A stretch of DNA of 64,000 nt from Achromobacter sp. ASV32 (GTDB taxonomy: Bacteria; Pseudomonadota; Gammaproteobacteria; Burkholderiales; Burkholderiaceae_B). The notes under the pieces were generated by a model. That model saw only the letters and a list, made by a program, of their open reading frames with translations, made no database searches and was not told the origin of the DNA. Position 1 is the stretch's first letter, and every line of letters begins with the position of its first letter. Of the stretch, positions 51,596 through 60,932 are shown piece after piece. A program made the translations under genes and the position numbers. The stretch covers positions 1 to 64,000 of the forward strand of contig NZ_JAELTJ010000004.1 in the NCBI RefSeq assembly GCF_016428805.1, written 5' to 3'.

Positions 51596-54397
51596 ATGTT
51601 TAAGTTCCTGAAGACCTTTTTTTCCTCCGCGGCCGGGCTGCGGCGATCGGGGCGCCACTTCCGGCGTTCCCCCATGCTTGAACAAGGCAGCGGGCAGGCG
51701 GCCGCGGCATCCTCCGACGCCTCGCGCCGTGCCAACCGCCGCATGCTGGATGTGGCGAGCATGGACTTCGATGCGCTGTTTGCGATGTTCCGCAGCGGCC
51801 GCGGCGGTCTGTCGCAGGCTCAGGCCGAAGAAGCCCGCGCCCGCTACGGCGCCAACGAGGTGGATCATGAAAAGCCGCTGACCTGGCATGCGCACCTGTG
51901 GCAGTCCTTCCGCAACCCCTTCAACCTGCTCCTGACCGGCCTGGCGACCCTGTCCTGGGTCACCGATGTGTACATGGCCGAGCCCGACGAGCAGTCCTGG
52001 AAGAGCGTCATCATCATCGGTTCCATGGTGGTCATTTCCACGCTCTTGCGCTTTGTGCAGGAGCGGCGCTCGAACCGTGCTGCCGAAGCCCTGAAGGCCA
52101 TGGTGCAGAACACCGCCACCGTCCTGCGCAGCGACACCGCCGGCATGGCCGAAGGCAACGGCCAGCGTGTTTTCGGCGTCTCGCTGCACGCCTGCGGCTC
52201 GCGCCAGATCGAAGTGCCGCTGGCCGAACTGGTGCCCGGCGACGTGGTGCTGCTGTCGGCCGGCGACATGATCCCGGCCGACTGCCGCATCCTGGGGGCC
52301 AAGGACCTGTTCATCGCGCAGGCCGCGCTGACCGGCGAATCGCTGCCGGTGGAAAAATACGCCGCGCAGCGCGCCGCGACCGCCAACGCGCTCGAGCTGG
52401 AGAACATGGCCTTCATGGGGACCAACGTGGTCAGCGGATCCGGCAGCGCGCTGGTGGTTGCGACCGGGGCCGGCACCTACTTCGGCCAACTGGCCGGGCG
52501 CGTGACCCAGACCTCGCGCATCCCCACGCAATTCCAGCAGGGCATCAACCGCGTGAGCTGGGTGCTGATCCGCTTCATGCTGGTGATGGCGCCGGTCGTG
52601 CTCTTGATCAACGGTTTCACCAAGGGCGATTGGCTCGAGGCACTGCTCTTCGCGCTGGCGATCGCCGTGGGCCTGACCCCGGAAATGCTGCCCATGATCG
52701 TTACCGCCACGCTGGCCAAGGGCGCCGTGCGGATGTCGCGGCGCAAGGTCGTGGTCAAGCGCCTGGACGCCATCCAGAACCTGGGCGCGATGAATGTGCT
52801 GTGCACCGACAAGACCGGCACCCTGACGCAGGACCGCATCGTGCTCGAGCGTCACACCGACGTGTACGGCGCCACCAGCGATGACGTGCTGGCCTATGCC
52901 TACCTGAACAGCTACTACCAGACCGGCCTGAAGAACCTGCTGGATGTGGCGGTGCTGCGTCATGCCGAGGTCGAGCGCAAGCTGGACCTGGCCGCCAAGT
53001 ACCGCAAGATCGACGAGATCCCATTCGATTTCTCGCGCCGCCGCATGTCGGTGGTGGTCAGCGAAACCGAGAACGGGCGCGAGCACCACGAGCTGATCTG
53101 CAAGGGCGCCCTGGAAGAAATGCTGTCGGTCTGCACCCGCCTGCGGGTGGGCAGCGACGTGCACCTGCTGACCGATGCGCGGCGCGCGGATATCCGCCGC
53201 GTGACGGCCGACCTGAACCGCGACGGGCTGCGCGTGATCGCGGTGGGCGTACGCGAATTGCCGCCCACGCAGCCCGCCTACGGCGTGGCGGATGAGTCCG
53301 ACCTGGTGCTGGTGGGCTACATCGCCTTCCTGGACCCTCCCAAGGAATCCACCGGCCCGGCGTTGGCGGCCCTGCGCGGGTCGGGCATCGAAGTGAAGGT
53401 GCTGACCGGCGATGTGGAACTGGTCACGCAGAAGGTCTGCCGCGAAGTGGGGTTCGAGGTCCGCAAGGTCTATCTGGGCGAGCAGATCGAAGCGATGGAC
53501 GACGCCCGCCTGGCGGTGGCCGTGGGCGAGGCCAACGTGTTTGCCCGGCTCACGCCGGCGCACAAAGAGCGCATCGTGCACATGCTGCGCGCCCAAGGCA
53601 ATACGGTGGGGTTCATGGGGGACGGCATCAACGATGCGCCGGCCCTGCGGGCGGCGGATGTGGGGATTTCCGTCGATTCCGCGGTGGACATCTCGAAGGA
53701 AGCGGCCGACATCATCCTGCTGGAAAAAAGCCTGATGGTGCTGGAAGACGGTGTGATCGAAGGCCGCAAGACCTTCTGCAACATGCTCAAGTACCTGAAG
53801 ATGACCGCCAGTTCGAACTTCGGCAACGTCTTCTCGGTCCTGGTGGCCAGCGCCTTCCTGCCGTTCCTGCCGATGCTGCCGATCCACTTGCTGCTGCAGA
53901 ATTTGATGTATGACATATCGCAGACGGCGATTCCGTTCGACAATGTCGACGCGGAACTTCTGAAGAAACCCCAACAGTGGGACCCCGCGGGCCTGGGGCG
54001 CTTCATGGTGTTTTTCGGCCCTATCAGCTCCATTTTCGACATCGCCACCTACGCACTCATGTGGTACGTGTTTCAGGCCAACGCGCCTGAACACCAGACG
54101 CTGTTCCAGTCGGGCTGGTTCGTCGAAGGGCTGTTGTCGCAGACGCTCATTGTGCATATGATCCGCACACGCAAGATTCCCTTCCTGCAGAGCCGCGCCG
54201 CCTGGCCGCTGATGGCGATGACGGTGATGGTGGTCGGGTTGGGGCTGTTCCTGCCGTTTTCGCCCCTGGCCGGCTACTTCCAGTTGCAGGCGCTGCCGTG
54301 GTCGTACTTCCCGTGGCTGGTGGGCATCCTGCTCAGCTACTGCGTCCTGACGCAGTTGCTCAAGGGTATCTGGGTCCGCCGCTACGGCTGGCAATAG
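51596..54397 (+). CDS. mgtA: P-type Mg2+-importing ATPase, MgtA/MgtB family
   Basis: A 933-residue P-type ATPase. Features are the actuator motif AALTGESLPVEKYA, phosphorylation motif NVLCTDKTGTLTQDR, nucleotide-domain KGALEEM, and hinge VGFMGDGINDAPALRAADVG. About ten transmembrane spans are present, including the P3B-type segment NLLLTGLATLSWVTDVYMAE. It mediates Mg2+ influx across the inner membrane. I start at MFKFLKTFFSSAAG (51596); the frame is open upstream but that part overlaps the leader hairpins and is not conserved-looking. Preceded by an MgtL-like leader ORF and an MgtC-domain-like gene. mgtA or mgtB cannot be separated by eye. Confidence 0.95.
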   Translation: MFKFLKTFFSSAAGLRRSGRHFRRSPMLEQGSGQAAAASSDASRRANRRMLDVASMDFDALFAMFRSGRGGLSQAQAEEARARYGANEVDHEKPLTWHAHLWQSFRNPFNLLLTGLATLSWVTDVYMAEPDEQSWKSVIIIGSMVVISTLLRFVQERRSNRAAEALKAMVQNTATVLRSDTAGMAEGNGQRVFGVSLHACGSRQIEVPLAELVPGDVVLLSAGDMIPADCRILGAKDLFIAQAALTGESLPVEKYAAQRAATANALELENMAFMGTNVVSGSGSALVVATGAGTYFGQLAGRVTQTSRIPTQFQQGINRVSWVLIRFMLVMAPVVLLINGFTKGDWLEALLFALAIAVGLTPEMLPMIVTATLAKGAVRMSRRKVVVKRLDAIQNLGAMNVLCTDKTGTLTQDRIVLERHTDVYGATSDDVLAYAYLNSYYQTGLKNLLDVAVLRHAEVERKLDLAAKYRKIDEIPFDFSRRRMSVVVSETENGREHHELICKGALEEMLSVCTRLRVGSDVHLLTDARRADIRRVTADLNRDGLRVIAVGVRELPPTQPAYGVADESDLVLVGYIAFLDPPKESTGPALAALRGSGIEVKVLTGDVELVTQKVCREVGFEVRKVYLGEQIEAMDDARLAVAVGEANVFARLTPAHKERIVHMLRAQGNTVGFMGDGINDAPALRAADVGISVDSAVDISKEAADIILLEKSLMVLEDGVIEGRKTFCNMLKYLKMTASSNFGNVFSVLVASAFLPFLPMLPIHLLLQNLMYDISQTAIPFDNVDAELLKKPQQWDPAGLGRFMVFFGPISSIFDIATYALMWYVFQANAPEHQTLFQSGWFVEGLLSQTLIVHMIRTRKIPFLQSRAAWPLMAMTVMVVGLGLFLPFSPLAGYFQLQALPWSYFPWLVGILLSYCVLTQLLKGIWVRRYGWQ

Positions 54398-54454
54398 TCA
54401 AACCGAACCACCTGGCGGCGGGCATGTGGCCCGCCGAAAATTCAGGAGATAGCT

Positions 54455-55561
54455 ATGAGAATCACGACTGTTGCCACGACGCTGATGGCGGGCGCGGCAA
54501 GTATTCCCCTGATGGCGCACGCGGCCGGCGACAGCCCGGGCGTGCAACTGTACGGCGTGGTCGACGCCGGCATCGCCACCACCCATACGTCGGGCCAGGG
54601 CAGCCATAGCGGCCTGCTCAACGGCGGCCTGACCGATTCCCTGTGGGGCCTGCGCGGCAGCGAAGACCTGGGTGATGGCTGGCACACCCGCTTCCAATTG
54701 GAAAGCGGCTTCGATCCGTCCACCGGCAAGCGCGCCGATGATGACCGCCTGTTCAACTACGGTGCCTGGGTCGGCCTGGCGCATGAGCGCTACGGTGACC
54801 TGCGCCTGGGCCGCCAATACACCGTCGGCAAGACCTACGGTAATGCGCTGGAGCTGGCCTCCTGGAAGGAAATGGGCATGGGCGCCACCTTCAAGGCGTC
54901 CGACAACTATCAGTTCAGCAACCTGGTCAACTACTACACGCCCACCTGGCAGGGTTTCCAGGCCGGCATCGGCTATGCCTTCGACGCCGATGGCCGCGAC
55001 CGCTTCCAGACCGCCGCCAACAACCGCGCGCTCAGCCTGGGCCTGAAATACGAGGATGGACCGCTCCTGGCGGTGGCCACCTGGGACCAGATGCGCCTGG
55101 CGGAGCCGCCCGCCGGCAACAATGGGCGGCCGCAGGCGGTGCAATTGGGGGCCTCCTATGACTTCGAGGTCGTCAAGGTGTCGGTGGCCTGGTCGCGCCA
55201 GCGCAACGGCTACGTCGGTCTGGACGGCGGCGATCCCGATAATCTCGGCCAGAACCTGGGACCGGCGGCGTTCGCCCGCGGGGGCGCCGTCAATGCCTGG
55301 CTGCTGGGCGCCAGCGTGCCGGTGGGCCATGGCGCCGTGGTGGCGCAGTGGTCGCTGGCCAGCCCGGACTGGAAGTGGGAAGACGGCTCCAGGGCGCGTA
55401 ATGCGCAGCTGGTGACCCTGGGGTATACCTATGACCTGTCGCCGCGTACCACGCTCTATGCGTTCGCCGGTTACGCGTCCAACTACACCCTGGATAACCA
55501 GTTCGATCCGGGCCATTCCCATACCTCGCGTTTTGGCACGGGCATTTCGCACCGGTTCTGA
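54455..55561 (+). CDS. Gram-negative general porin (betaproteobacterial type)
   Basis: A 368-residue outer-membrane porin. It has a signal peptide (TTVATTLMAGAASIPLMAHA), then the family start VQLYGVVDAGIATTHTSGQG, LWGLRGSEDLGDGWHTRFQL, and FNYGAWVGLAHERYGDLRLG with GRQYT. It ends in SHRF with the terminal Phe needed for barrel insertion. A trimeric 16-strand barrel is expected. It lies 57 bases after mgtA and could share its transcript. A CCGGACG/CGTCCGG hairpin lies just after the stop (55563-55581). Confidence 0.94.
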   Translation: MRITTVATTLMAGAASIPLMAHAAGDSPGVQLYGVVDAGIATTHTSGQGSHSGLLNGGLTDSLWGLRGSEDLGDGWHTRFQLESGFDPSTGKRADDDRLFNYGAWVGLAHERYGDLRLGRQYTVGKTYGNALELASWKEMGMGATFKASDNYQFSNLVNYYTPTWQGFQAGIGYAFDADGRDRFQTAANNRALSLGLKYEDGPLLAVATWDQMRLAEPPAGNNGRPQAVQLGASYDFEVVKVSVAWSRQRNGYVGLDGGDPDNLGQNLGPAAFARGGAVNAWLLGASVPVGHGAVVAQWSLASPDWKWEDGSRARNAQLVTLGYTYDLSPRTTLYAFAGYASNYTLDNQFDPGHSHTSRFGTGISHRF

Positions 55562-55648
55562 GCCGGACGGGGGGCGTCCGGGTCCACTACAATCGACCCG
55601 GTTGCGCATTTTGGCCCGGGCGGCTTTCCCCCCGGCGGCATTTTCCGG

Positions 55649-56524
55649 ATGACCCGCATGGACAGTCTCGAATGGCTCATACCCTGGGAGTTCTCTCCCA
55701 CGCTGGTGGCCTCCTTCCTGGTGGCCATCGTGCTGTTCGTGCGCGGCCAGCGCGTCCATCATGTATCGGGCGCGCGCCGCGTGCTGTTCTGGGTCGGCAT
55801 GGTGCTGCTGTACCTGTCCCTGCACACGCGGCTGGACTATTACGCCGAGCGGATGTTCTTCATTCATCGCATCCAGCATCTGGTGCTGCACCACCTGGGG
55901 CCGTTGCTCGTCATGGCGGCTTTTCCTGGCCAGGCCATGCGTGCGGGCCTGCCGATGTCCTGGCGCATCCGGCTGCGTGATTTCCTGCGCACGGGGTGGG
56001 GGCGCGGCACGGTGGCCGTGCTGACCAACAAGATCTTCGTGCCGACCTTGTTCGTATTTCTGGTGCTGGTCTGGCTGATCCCGTCGGTGCAGTTCTATTC
56101 CATGCTCGACTGGCGGCTGTATCGCCTGATGAACTGGTCCGTGGTGATCAGCGGCTTCATGTACTGGAACCTGATCCTGGACCGGCGTCCCAGTCCGCCT
56201 GCCGCGATGACGCCGGGCGGCCGCGTGATTTCACCGATCCTGACCATGCTGCCGCAAATGGTGGCGGGGGCGGTCATCGCCTTCACCGAAAGCGATATCT
56301 ATCCGCTGTTCGAGCTGTGCGGCCGCGCCATCGCGATGTCGGCGCAAACAGACCAGACCATCGGCGGCCTGACCATGTGGATTCCGGCCGCGCTGGTGGA
56401 AGTGATCGGCTTGATGGTGGCCCTGGGGACGCTGATGCGGCTGTCGGCCAAGGGCCGTCTGCGCAAGGCCGATCGCGAGGCCATGGCGCAGGCCCGTGCC
56501 CGGGCCCGGGCCGCGTCCGTCTGA
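55649..56524 (+). CDS. Caa3-type CtaG-like membrane protein (cytochrome c oxidase assembly family)
   Basis: A 291-residue polytopic protein of the caa3_CtaG family. Several histidines sit in the second and third helices (LHTRLDYYAERMFFIHRIQH and LVLHHLGPLLVMAAFP), as expected for this putative copper-delivery family. Seven helices are visible, ending at WIPAALVEVIGLMVALGTLM, followed by an Arg/Ala-rich cytoplasmic tail. It is not adjacent to oxidase genes. A second in-frame ATG at 55658 is an alternative start. CTACAATCG lies at 55587-55595. Confidence 0.88.
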   Translation: MTRMDSLEWLIPWEFSPTLVASFLVAIVLFVRGQRVHHVSGARRVLFWVGMVLLYLSLHTRLDYYAERMFFIHRIQHLVLHHLGPLLVMAAFPGQAMRAGLPMSWRIRLRDFLRTGWGRGTVAVLTNKIFVPTLFVFLVLVWLIPSVQFYSMLDWRLYRLMNWSVVISGFMYWNLILDRRPSPPAAMTPGGRVISPILTMLPQMVAGAVIAFTESDIYPLFELCGRAIAMSAQTDQTIGGLTMWIPAALVEVIGLMVALGTLMRLSAKGRLRKADREAMAQARARARAASV

Positions 56525-56582
56525 AGCCTGCCGTGGCCGAGGTACCGCCTGGCGCGCCCGATCGGGAGGCGCGCCTGCCGGA

Positions 56583-57434
56583 TCAGTCCGGCAGCAGGCC
56601 GTGGTACTTCCTGCCCAGCGCCACGGTGGCCTGGAACATGCCTGCCTTGCTGCCGCAGTCGTAGCGCGTGCCTTCGTAGCGATGCGCGTACACCGCGCGT
56701 TCGCGCATCATCGAGGCGATGCCGTCGGTCAGCTGGATCTCGTTGCCCGCACCCATCTTGGTCGAACGCAGATGGTCGAAGATCGCAGCTTCCAGCACGT
56801 ATCGGCCCACCACCGCCAGCGTCGAGGGCGCGGCTGCGGGATCGGGCTTTTCAACGATATGGGTCACGCGCTCGGTGCGGCCGTCGGCCTTGGCATCGCC
56901 GGCCCGGGTAGCCACGATGCCGTATTTGCGCGTGTCTTCGCGCGGCACGTCCTGCACGCCCAGCACGCTGGCGTTCTGCAGCATGGCAACGTCCACCAAT
57001 TGCTTCAGGGCGGGGGCGTCGCCGTCGATCAGGTCGTCGGCCAGCAGCACGGCGAAGGGCTCATCGCCCACGGCCGGCGCCGCCGACAGCACGGCGTGGC
57101 CCAGGCCCAGCGGCGCCGACTGGCGAATATAGAGGCAATTGACGTGGGCAGGTAGAATGCCCCGCACCATCGCCAGAAGCTCGTGTTTGCCTTTGCTTTC
57201 AAGGTCGGACTCGAGCTCGGGGGCGGAGTCGAAGTGGTCTTCGATGGCGCGCTTGTTGCGGCCCGTCACGAAGATCAGGTCCGTGATGCCTGCCGCCACG
57301 GCCTCTTCGACGGCGTACTGGATCAGCGGCTTGTCGACGACGGGCAGCATTTCCTTGGGCATTGCCTTGGTGGCGGGCAGGAAACGCGTGCCCATGCCGG
57401 CGACAGGGAAAACGGCTTTACGGACGGGACGCAT
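56583..57434 (-). CDS. galU: UTP-glucose-1-phosphate uridylyltransferase
   Basis: 283 residues. The nucleotidyltransferase signature is [20 protein letters not shown] with [40 protein letters not shown] and the catalytic-site [13 protein letters not shown] follow, then [12 protein letters not shown] and [20 protein letters not shown]. It makes UDP-glucose for envelope polysaccharides. The frame is open far upstream but the conserved protein starts at [13 protein letters not shown] (57434). Divergent from bepA. Confidence 0.96.
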   Translation of the reverse strand: MRPVRKAVFPVAGMGTRFLPATKAMPKEMLPVVDKPLIQYAVEEAVAAGITDLIFVTGRNKRAIEDHFDSAPELESDLESKGKHELLAMVRGILPAHVNCLYIRQSAPLGLGHAVLSAAPAVGDEPFAVLLADDLIDGDAPALKQLVDVAMLQNASVLGVQDVPREDTRKYGIVATRAGDAKADGRTERVTHIVEKPDPAAAPSTLAVVGRYVLEAAIFDHLRSTKMGAGNEIQLTDGIASMMRERAVYAHRYEGTRYDCGSKAGMFQATVALGRKYHGLLPD

Positions 57435-57491
57435 TGAAACCTCGTAGGGGGTAACGATGAAACATTTTAAGCGCATCGCTATCATAGGCTT

Positions 57492-59015
57492 ATGAACCGC
57501 AGGAAAATGCCATCCATTTGCTCGATTGCGCAGCGGGGCGCGATCGCCGGAATCTGCTTCGCCCTGGTCGCGCCGACCTTGCCGGTGGCCGCCTGGGCCC
57601 AGCCCGTGGGCTTGCCCACGATGGGCGCCGCCTCCGCCGCGGATCTTTCCCCCATGCTGGAGCGCAGCCTGGGGGAAGCCATCATGTCGCAGGGGCGCCG
57701 CGACCCCACCTATATCGACGACCCCGAACTCAGCCAGTACCTCACCACCATGGGGCGCAAGCTGGCGGCGTTTTCGCCCGGCGCGGTGCCTGATGTCGAG
57801 ATGTTCGGCGTGCGCGACCCCGAGATCAACGCTTTCGCCATGCCGGGCGGGTTCATTGGCGTCAATACCGGGCTGATCGTGTCCTCGGGCAGCGAGTCCG
57901 AGCTGGCGGCGGTACTGGCGCACGAAATCGGCCACGTCGTGCAGCGTCACATCGCGCGCGGCATGACCCAGCAGAACCAGAACAGCATGGTGATGCTGGC
58001 CAGCCTGGCCGGCGCACTGCTGGCCGCGCTGGCCGGCGGCGGGGGCAACCTGGCGATGGGCGTGGCCGCGTTCGGCCAGGCCGCCGCCATCAATCGCCAA
58101 TTGGGCTTTTCCCGCGACGCCGAGCGCGAGGCCGACCGGGCGGGCTTCACGATGCTGACCAAGGCCGGCTACGACGCCGAGGGCATGGCGCAGATGTTCT
58201 CGCGCCTGATGAACGCATCGCGCCTGAACGAAGGCGCGGGCGGCGGCTCGTGGGCCAGTACCCACCCGCTGTCCATCGAGCGTATGTCCGATGTGCAGAA
58301 CCGCGTGCGTTCGCTGCCGCCCGCGCGCCACGTCGACAGCGACGACTTCTGGTACGTGCGCGCCAAGATGCGCGTGGTGCAGGGGCGCGACGCGGTCAGC
58401 CTGCGGTCGGCCACCCAGCAATTGCAGGACGAGGCCCAGGCCCTGTCCGGCGTGCGTCGCTCGGCCGCGTACTATGGCCTGGCGTTGCAGGCCTTCCAGC
58501 GCAACAGTCTGGATGAGGCCGAACGCAATATGGGGCTGGCCTCGGCCGACGGGCGCGATTCGCCGCAAATGGCCAAGCTCGCCGTCGATATCGCGCTGGC
58601 CCGCAAGGACTACCGGCGTGCGCAGGACCTGGCGCAGGCCGCCACGCGCCGCTGGCCCGAGCAACGGGCGCTGGGCCTGGCCTACGCCACCGCGCTGCAG
58701 GCTAATGGCCGCCATGCCGAGGCGCAGGACTACCTGCGCGCCAAGATCAAGCAATGGGGCTCGGACGAGCCCAGTCTCTACCAGATGCTGGCGCAAAGCG
58801 AAGAGCGCAACGGCAAGCCGGTGCAGGCGCGCCGGGACCTGGCGCGCTACTACGTCATGACCGGCGCCTTCGCGGCGGCCGAGTCGCAGTTGCAGCAGGC
58901 GCGCAGCATGTCTACCGACTTCTACGAGCAGTCGCAGATCGATGTGCAGATCAAGGAAGTGAAGGACAAGCTGGCCGAAGAGCGCCAGTTGCTGGAACGC
59001 TTCAAGTCGGGTTGA
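57492..59015 (+). CDS. bepA: BepA-like periplasmic M48 metalloprotease with TPR repeats
   Basis: A 507-residue periplasmic protein. The signal peptide ends near AWAQP, the zinc motif HEIGH is in [19 protein letters not shown] with the third ligand in [16 protein letters not shown], and the active-site plug region is around residue 260 ([16 protein letters not shown]). TPR-like helices fill the C-terminus ([20 protein letters not shown]). BepA supports outer-membrane protein assembly (LptD, BAM) and degrades stalled substrates. Length and order match E. coli BepA (487). Confidence 0.93.
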   Translation: MNRRKMPSICSIAQRGAIAGICFALVAPTLPVAAWAQPVGLPTMGAASAADLSPMLERSLGEAIMSQGRRDPTYIDDPELSQYLTTMGRKLAAFSPGAVPDVEMFGVRDPEINAFAMPGGFIGVNTGLIVSSGSESELAAVLAHEIGHVVQRHIARGMTQQNQNSMVMLASLAGALLAALAGGGGNLAMGVAAFGQAAAINRQLGFSRDAEREADRAGFTMLTKAGYDAEGMAQMFSRLMNASRLNEGAGGGSWASTHPLSIERMSDVQNRVRSLPPARHVDSDDFWYVRAKMRVVQGRDAVSLRSATQQLQDEAQALSGVRRSAAYYGLALQAFQRNSLDEAERNMGLASADGRDSPQMAKLAVDIALARKDYRRAQDLAQAATRRWPEQRALGLAYATALQANGRHAEAQDYLRAKIKQWGSDEPSLYQMLAQSEERNGKPVQARRDLARYYVMTGAFAAAESQLQQARSMSTDFYEQSQIDVQIKEVKDKLAEERQLLERFKSG

Positions 59016-59061
59016 TGCCGGCCGGGCTCGCCACGCGCGGATCTACCCCCGATGCGCGGCG

Positions 59062-60162
59062 TTACAGCCCGGTCTCGAAGAAGCGGCCCAGGCGCTGCGG
59101 CAACCACCCCAGGTGCGCCGGGAAGGCGCCCGTCGGAAAGCCGGCATGGCCGCCGTCCGTGGGCTGGTGCAGCAGGATGCTGGACGAGCATTCGTCCGGC
59201 TTGGGCAGGGCGCTGGCCGGAATGAACGGATCGTTCAACGCGTTGAGCACCAGCGTCGGCACCGATATCTGCGGCAGCCACGGCTTGCTGGACGCGCGGG
59301 TCCAGTAATCGAGGGCATTGCGGAACCCGTGCATCGGCGCGGTGTAGGCGTCATCGAAGTCGCGCAGATCGCGCGCATGCGCGATGCGCATGACGTCGAT
59401 GGCACCCGGATAGCGATGGGCCTTTTCCAGCACTTTGTGCTTGAGCGTCTTGAGGAAATGGCCCGTGTAGACCTTGCGGTTGAAGAGCCCCGTGGACAGG
59501 GTCTTGCCGCAGGCCACGAGGTCCAGGGGCACGGACACGCCGGCGCACGCGGTCAGCCAGGACGTGTCTTCGTGGTGCTCGCCCAGGTACTTGAGCAGCG
59601 CATTGCCGCCCAGTGACACGCCCACGGCGTGCCAGCGCGCGTGCGGAATGCGGTCGCGCACCGTCTTGAGCAGGAAACCGACCTCGGCGGAATCGCCGGA
59701 ATAATAGGCGCGCGCCAGGCGGTTGGGCACGCCCGAGCAGCCGCGGAAGTGCGCAATGACGACGATCCAGCCGCGCGCCCGGAAGTGATGCGCGATGGAC
59801 TGCGCGTAGCGGCTGTTGCTGCCGCCTTCCAGGCCATGGAACAGCAGCAGGGCCGGCGTGTCGGCGGTTTGCGGCAGCGATTTCCAGTCGGCGTCGGTCA
59901 TCCAGCGGGCCGCGGCGGTCTTGCCGTTGGCCACGGGGCCTTGTCCGCTGACCGGCGCGCCGTCGGCCGCCTTGTGCGGGAACAGTCCGGGACCGGTCCA
60001 GTCGAAATCGACGAAATCGGTGTCAGGCGTTTCGACACGGTCGCGCACGAAAGCGATGCGGTGGTACTGCGCGAACAGCGCGGCGTAGACCGTCTGGGCA
60101 TCGCCTCCGGGCAACCAGGAGGGAACAGGGCAGGGCGTGGTATCGAAACGAGCAGCAGCCAA
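59062..60162 (-). CDS. YheT-family alpha/beta hydrolase
   Basis: A 366-residue hydrolase of the YheT/UPF0017 (COG0429) family. The oxyanion region is LLFHGLEGGSNSRYAQSIAH, the nucleophile elbow is HAVGVSLGGNALLKYLGEHH (Ser), the acid is in LVLNALNDPFIPASALP, and the His is in LLHQPTDGGHAGFP. The substrate is unknown (short-chain ester in some members). It ends a short leftward group with the NTF2-like and zinc-finger genes, with 16 bases to the next gene. Confidence 0.92.
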   Translation of the reverse strand: MAAARFDTTPCPVPSWLPGGDAQTVYAALFAQYHRIAFVRDRVETPDTDFVDFDWTGPGLFPHKAADGAPVSGQGPVANGKTAAARWMTDADWKSLPQTADTPALLLFHGLEGGSNSRYAQSIAHHFRARGWIVVIAHFRGCSGVPNRLARAYYSGDSAEVGFLLKTVRDRIPHARWHAVGVSLGGNALLKYLGEHHEDTSWLTACAGVSVPLDLVACGKTLSTGLFNRKVYTGHFLKTLKHKVLEKAHRYPGAIDVMRIAHARDLRDFDDAYTAPMHGFRNALDYWTRASSKPWLPQISVPTLVLNALNDPFIPASALPKPDECSSSILLHQPTDGGHAGFPTGAFPAHLGWLPQRLGRFFETGL

Positions 60163-60178
60163 AAAAATCCACCCGCCT

Positions 60179-60601
60179 TCAGTGCAGCATGTCGGGTACG
60201 TCGTGCAAGTCGAGCACCCCGGCTTCCGTGGGCGCCGACGAGGCGTGGTGCATCACCATGCGCCAGCCCGTGGGACCCTTGTGGTAGATGTTCGTGGCGT
60301 AGCAGTTGGCGAACTGCGTGCCTTCCCGCGTGCGCACCGCCACCTGCTCGACCAGCACGTGCACCGCGCACATCATGCTCAGCATGACCAGCGGGCGCAG
60401 CGGGCGGATATGCAGGGGGCCGTTGGCCAGCACGTGTTGCCAGGATTCGTGCACCGCCGAGTGGCCGACGATGCGCAGGCCCCCCGGATGGATGCAGACG
60501 ACTTCCTCGTCGTCCGCCCACACTTGCATCAGGCGGACGGTGTCCCCCTGCTCAAGGGCTTCGTAGAACGCGTGTTCTGCTTCTTCGGGCGTGGCGAACA
60601 T
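60179..60601 (-). CDS. NTF2/SnoaL-like small protein
   Basis: A 140-residue protein starting MFATPEEAEHAFYEALEQGD. The sequence LMQVWADDEEVVCIHPGGLR, a Trp/His pocket (VHESWQHVLANGP) and a C-terminal strand GPTGWRMVMHHASS define the SnoaL-like NTF2 fold. No catalytic assignment is possible; relatives bind small hydrophobic ligands or act as domains of unknown function. It is 35 bases after the zinc-finger gene and is probably cotranscribed with the YheT-like hydrolase. Confidence 0.86.
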   Translation of the reverse strand: MFATPEEAEHAFYEALEQGDTVRLMQVWADDEEVVCIHPGGLRIVGHSAVHESWQHVLANGPLHIRPLRPLVMLSMMCAVHVLVEQVAVRTREGTQFANCYATNIYHKGPTGWRMVMHHASSAPTEAGVLDLHDVPDMLH

Positions 60602-60636
60602 GATGGCGGGAACGGTTTGGCGGTTGCGGCGAAGGC

Positions 60637-60855
60637 TTAGTGGTGGCCGTGCAGCACGGTGCCGGGCTTGAGCCGGTATTCGGCGCCGCAGTAGGCGCAG
60701 CGCGCCGAGCCATTGCGCGCGACGTCCAGGAAGACGCGCGGATGCATGCTCCACAGCGGGGCCTTGGGGCCCGGACAGAAGACGGGCAGGTCTTCGGCGC
60801 CGACTTCAATGACTTCGTGGGGGTGCGGGACGGCGGCCGGGGCAGCAGCGGTCAT
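60637..60855 (-). CDS. CHCC-type zinc-finger protein (NDUFS6-like)
   Basis: A 72-residue protein. The zinc site is formed by Cys in LPVFCPGPKAPLWSMHPRVF, a His in the same segment, and C-A-Y-C in GSARCAYCGAEYRLKPG, the zf-CHCC pattern shared with the NDUFS6 accessory subunit of complex I. In betaproteobacteria this small gene is regularly found next to ilvE, as here. The role in bacteria is unknown. Confidence 0.9.
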   Translation of the reverse strand: MTAAAPAAVPHPHEVIEVGAEDLPVFCPGPKAPLWSMHPRVFLDVARNGSARCAYCGAEYRLKPGTVLHGHH

Positions 60856-60932
60856 GGAATTTCCTGAATAAAAATACCGGTGGTCGGTAGGTTGGGGCAG
60901 TAATGCCGCCCTGGCGGGCAGGGCGGCGCGAA

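Noticed and set aside
50735-54394. A 1219-codon open frame on the minus strand
   Set aside because: It is antisense to the mgtA-type gene and the MgtC-like gene and shows the same low-complexity His/Gln/Arg composition.
57435-58796. Upstream extension of galU by about 450 codons on the minus strand
   Set aside because: The extension is antisense to bepA. The conserved GalU protein begins at 57434, so the open frame is incidental.
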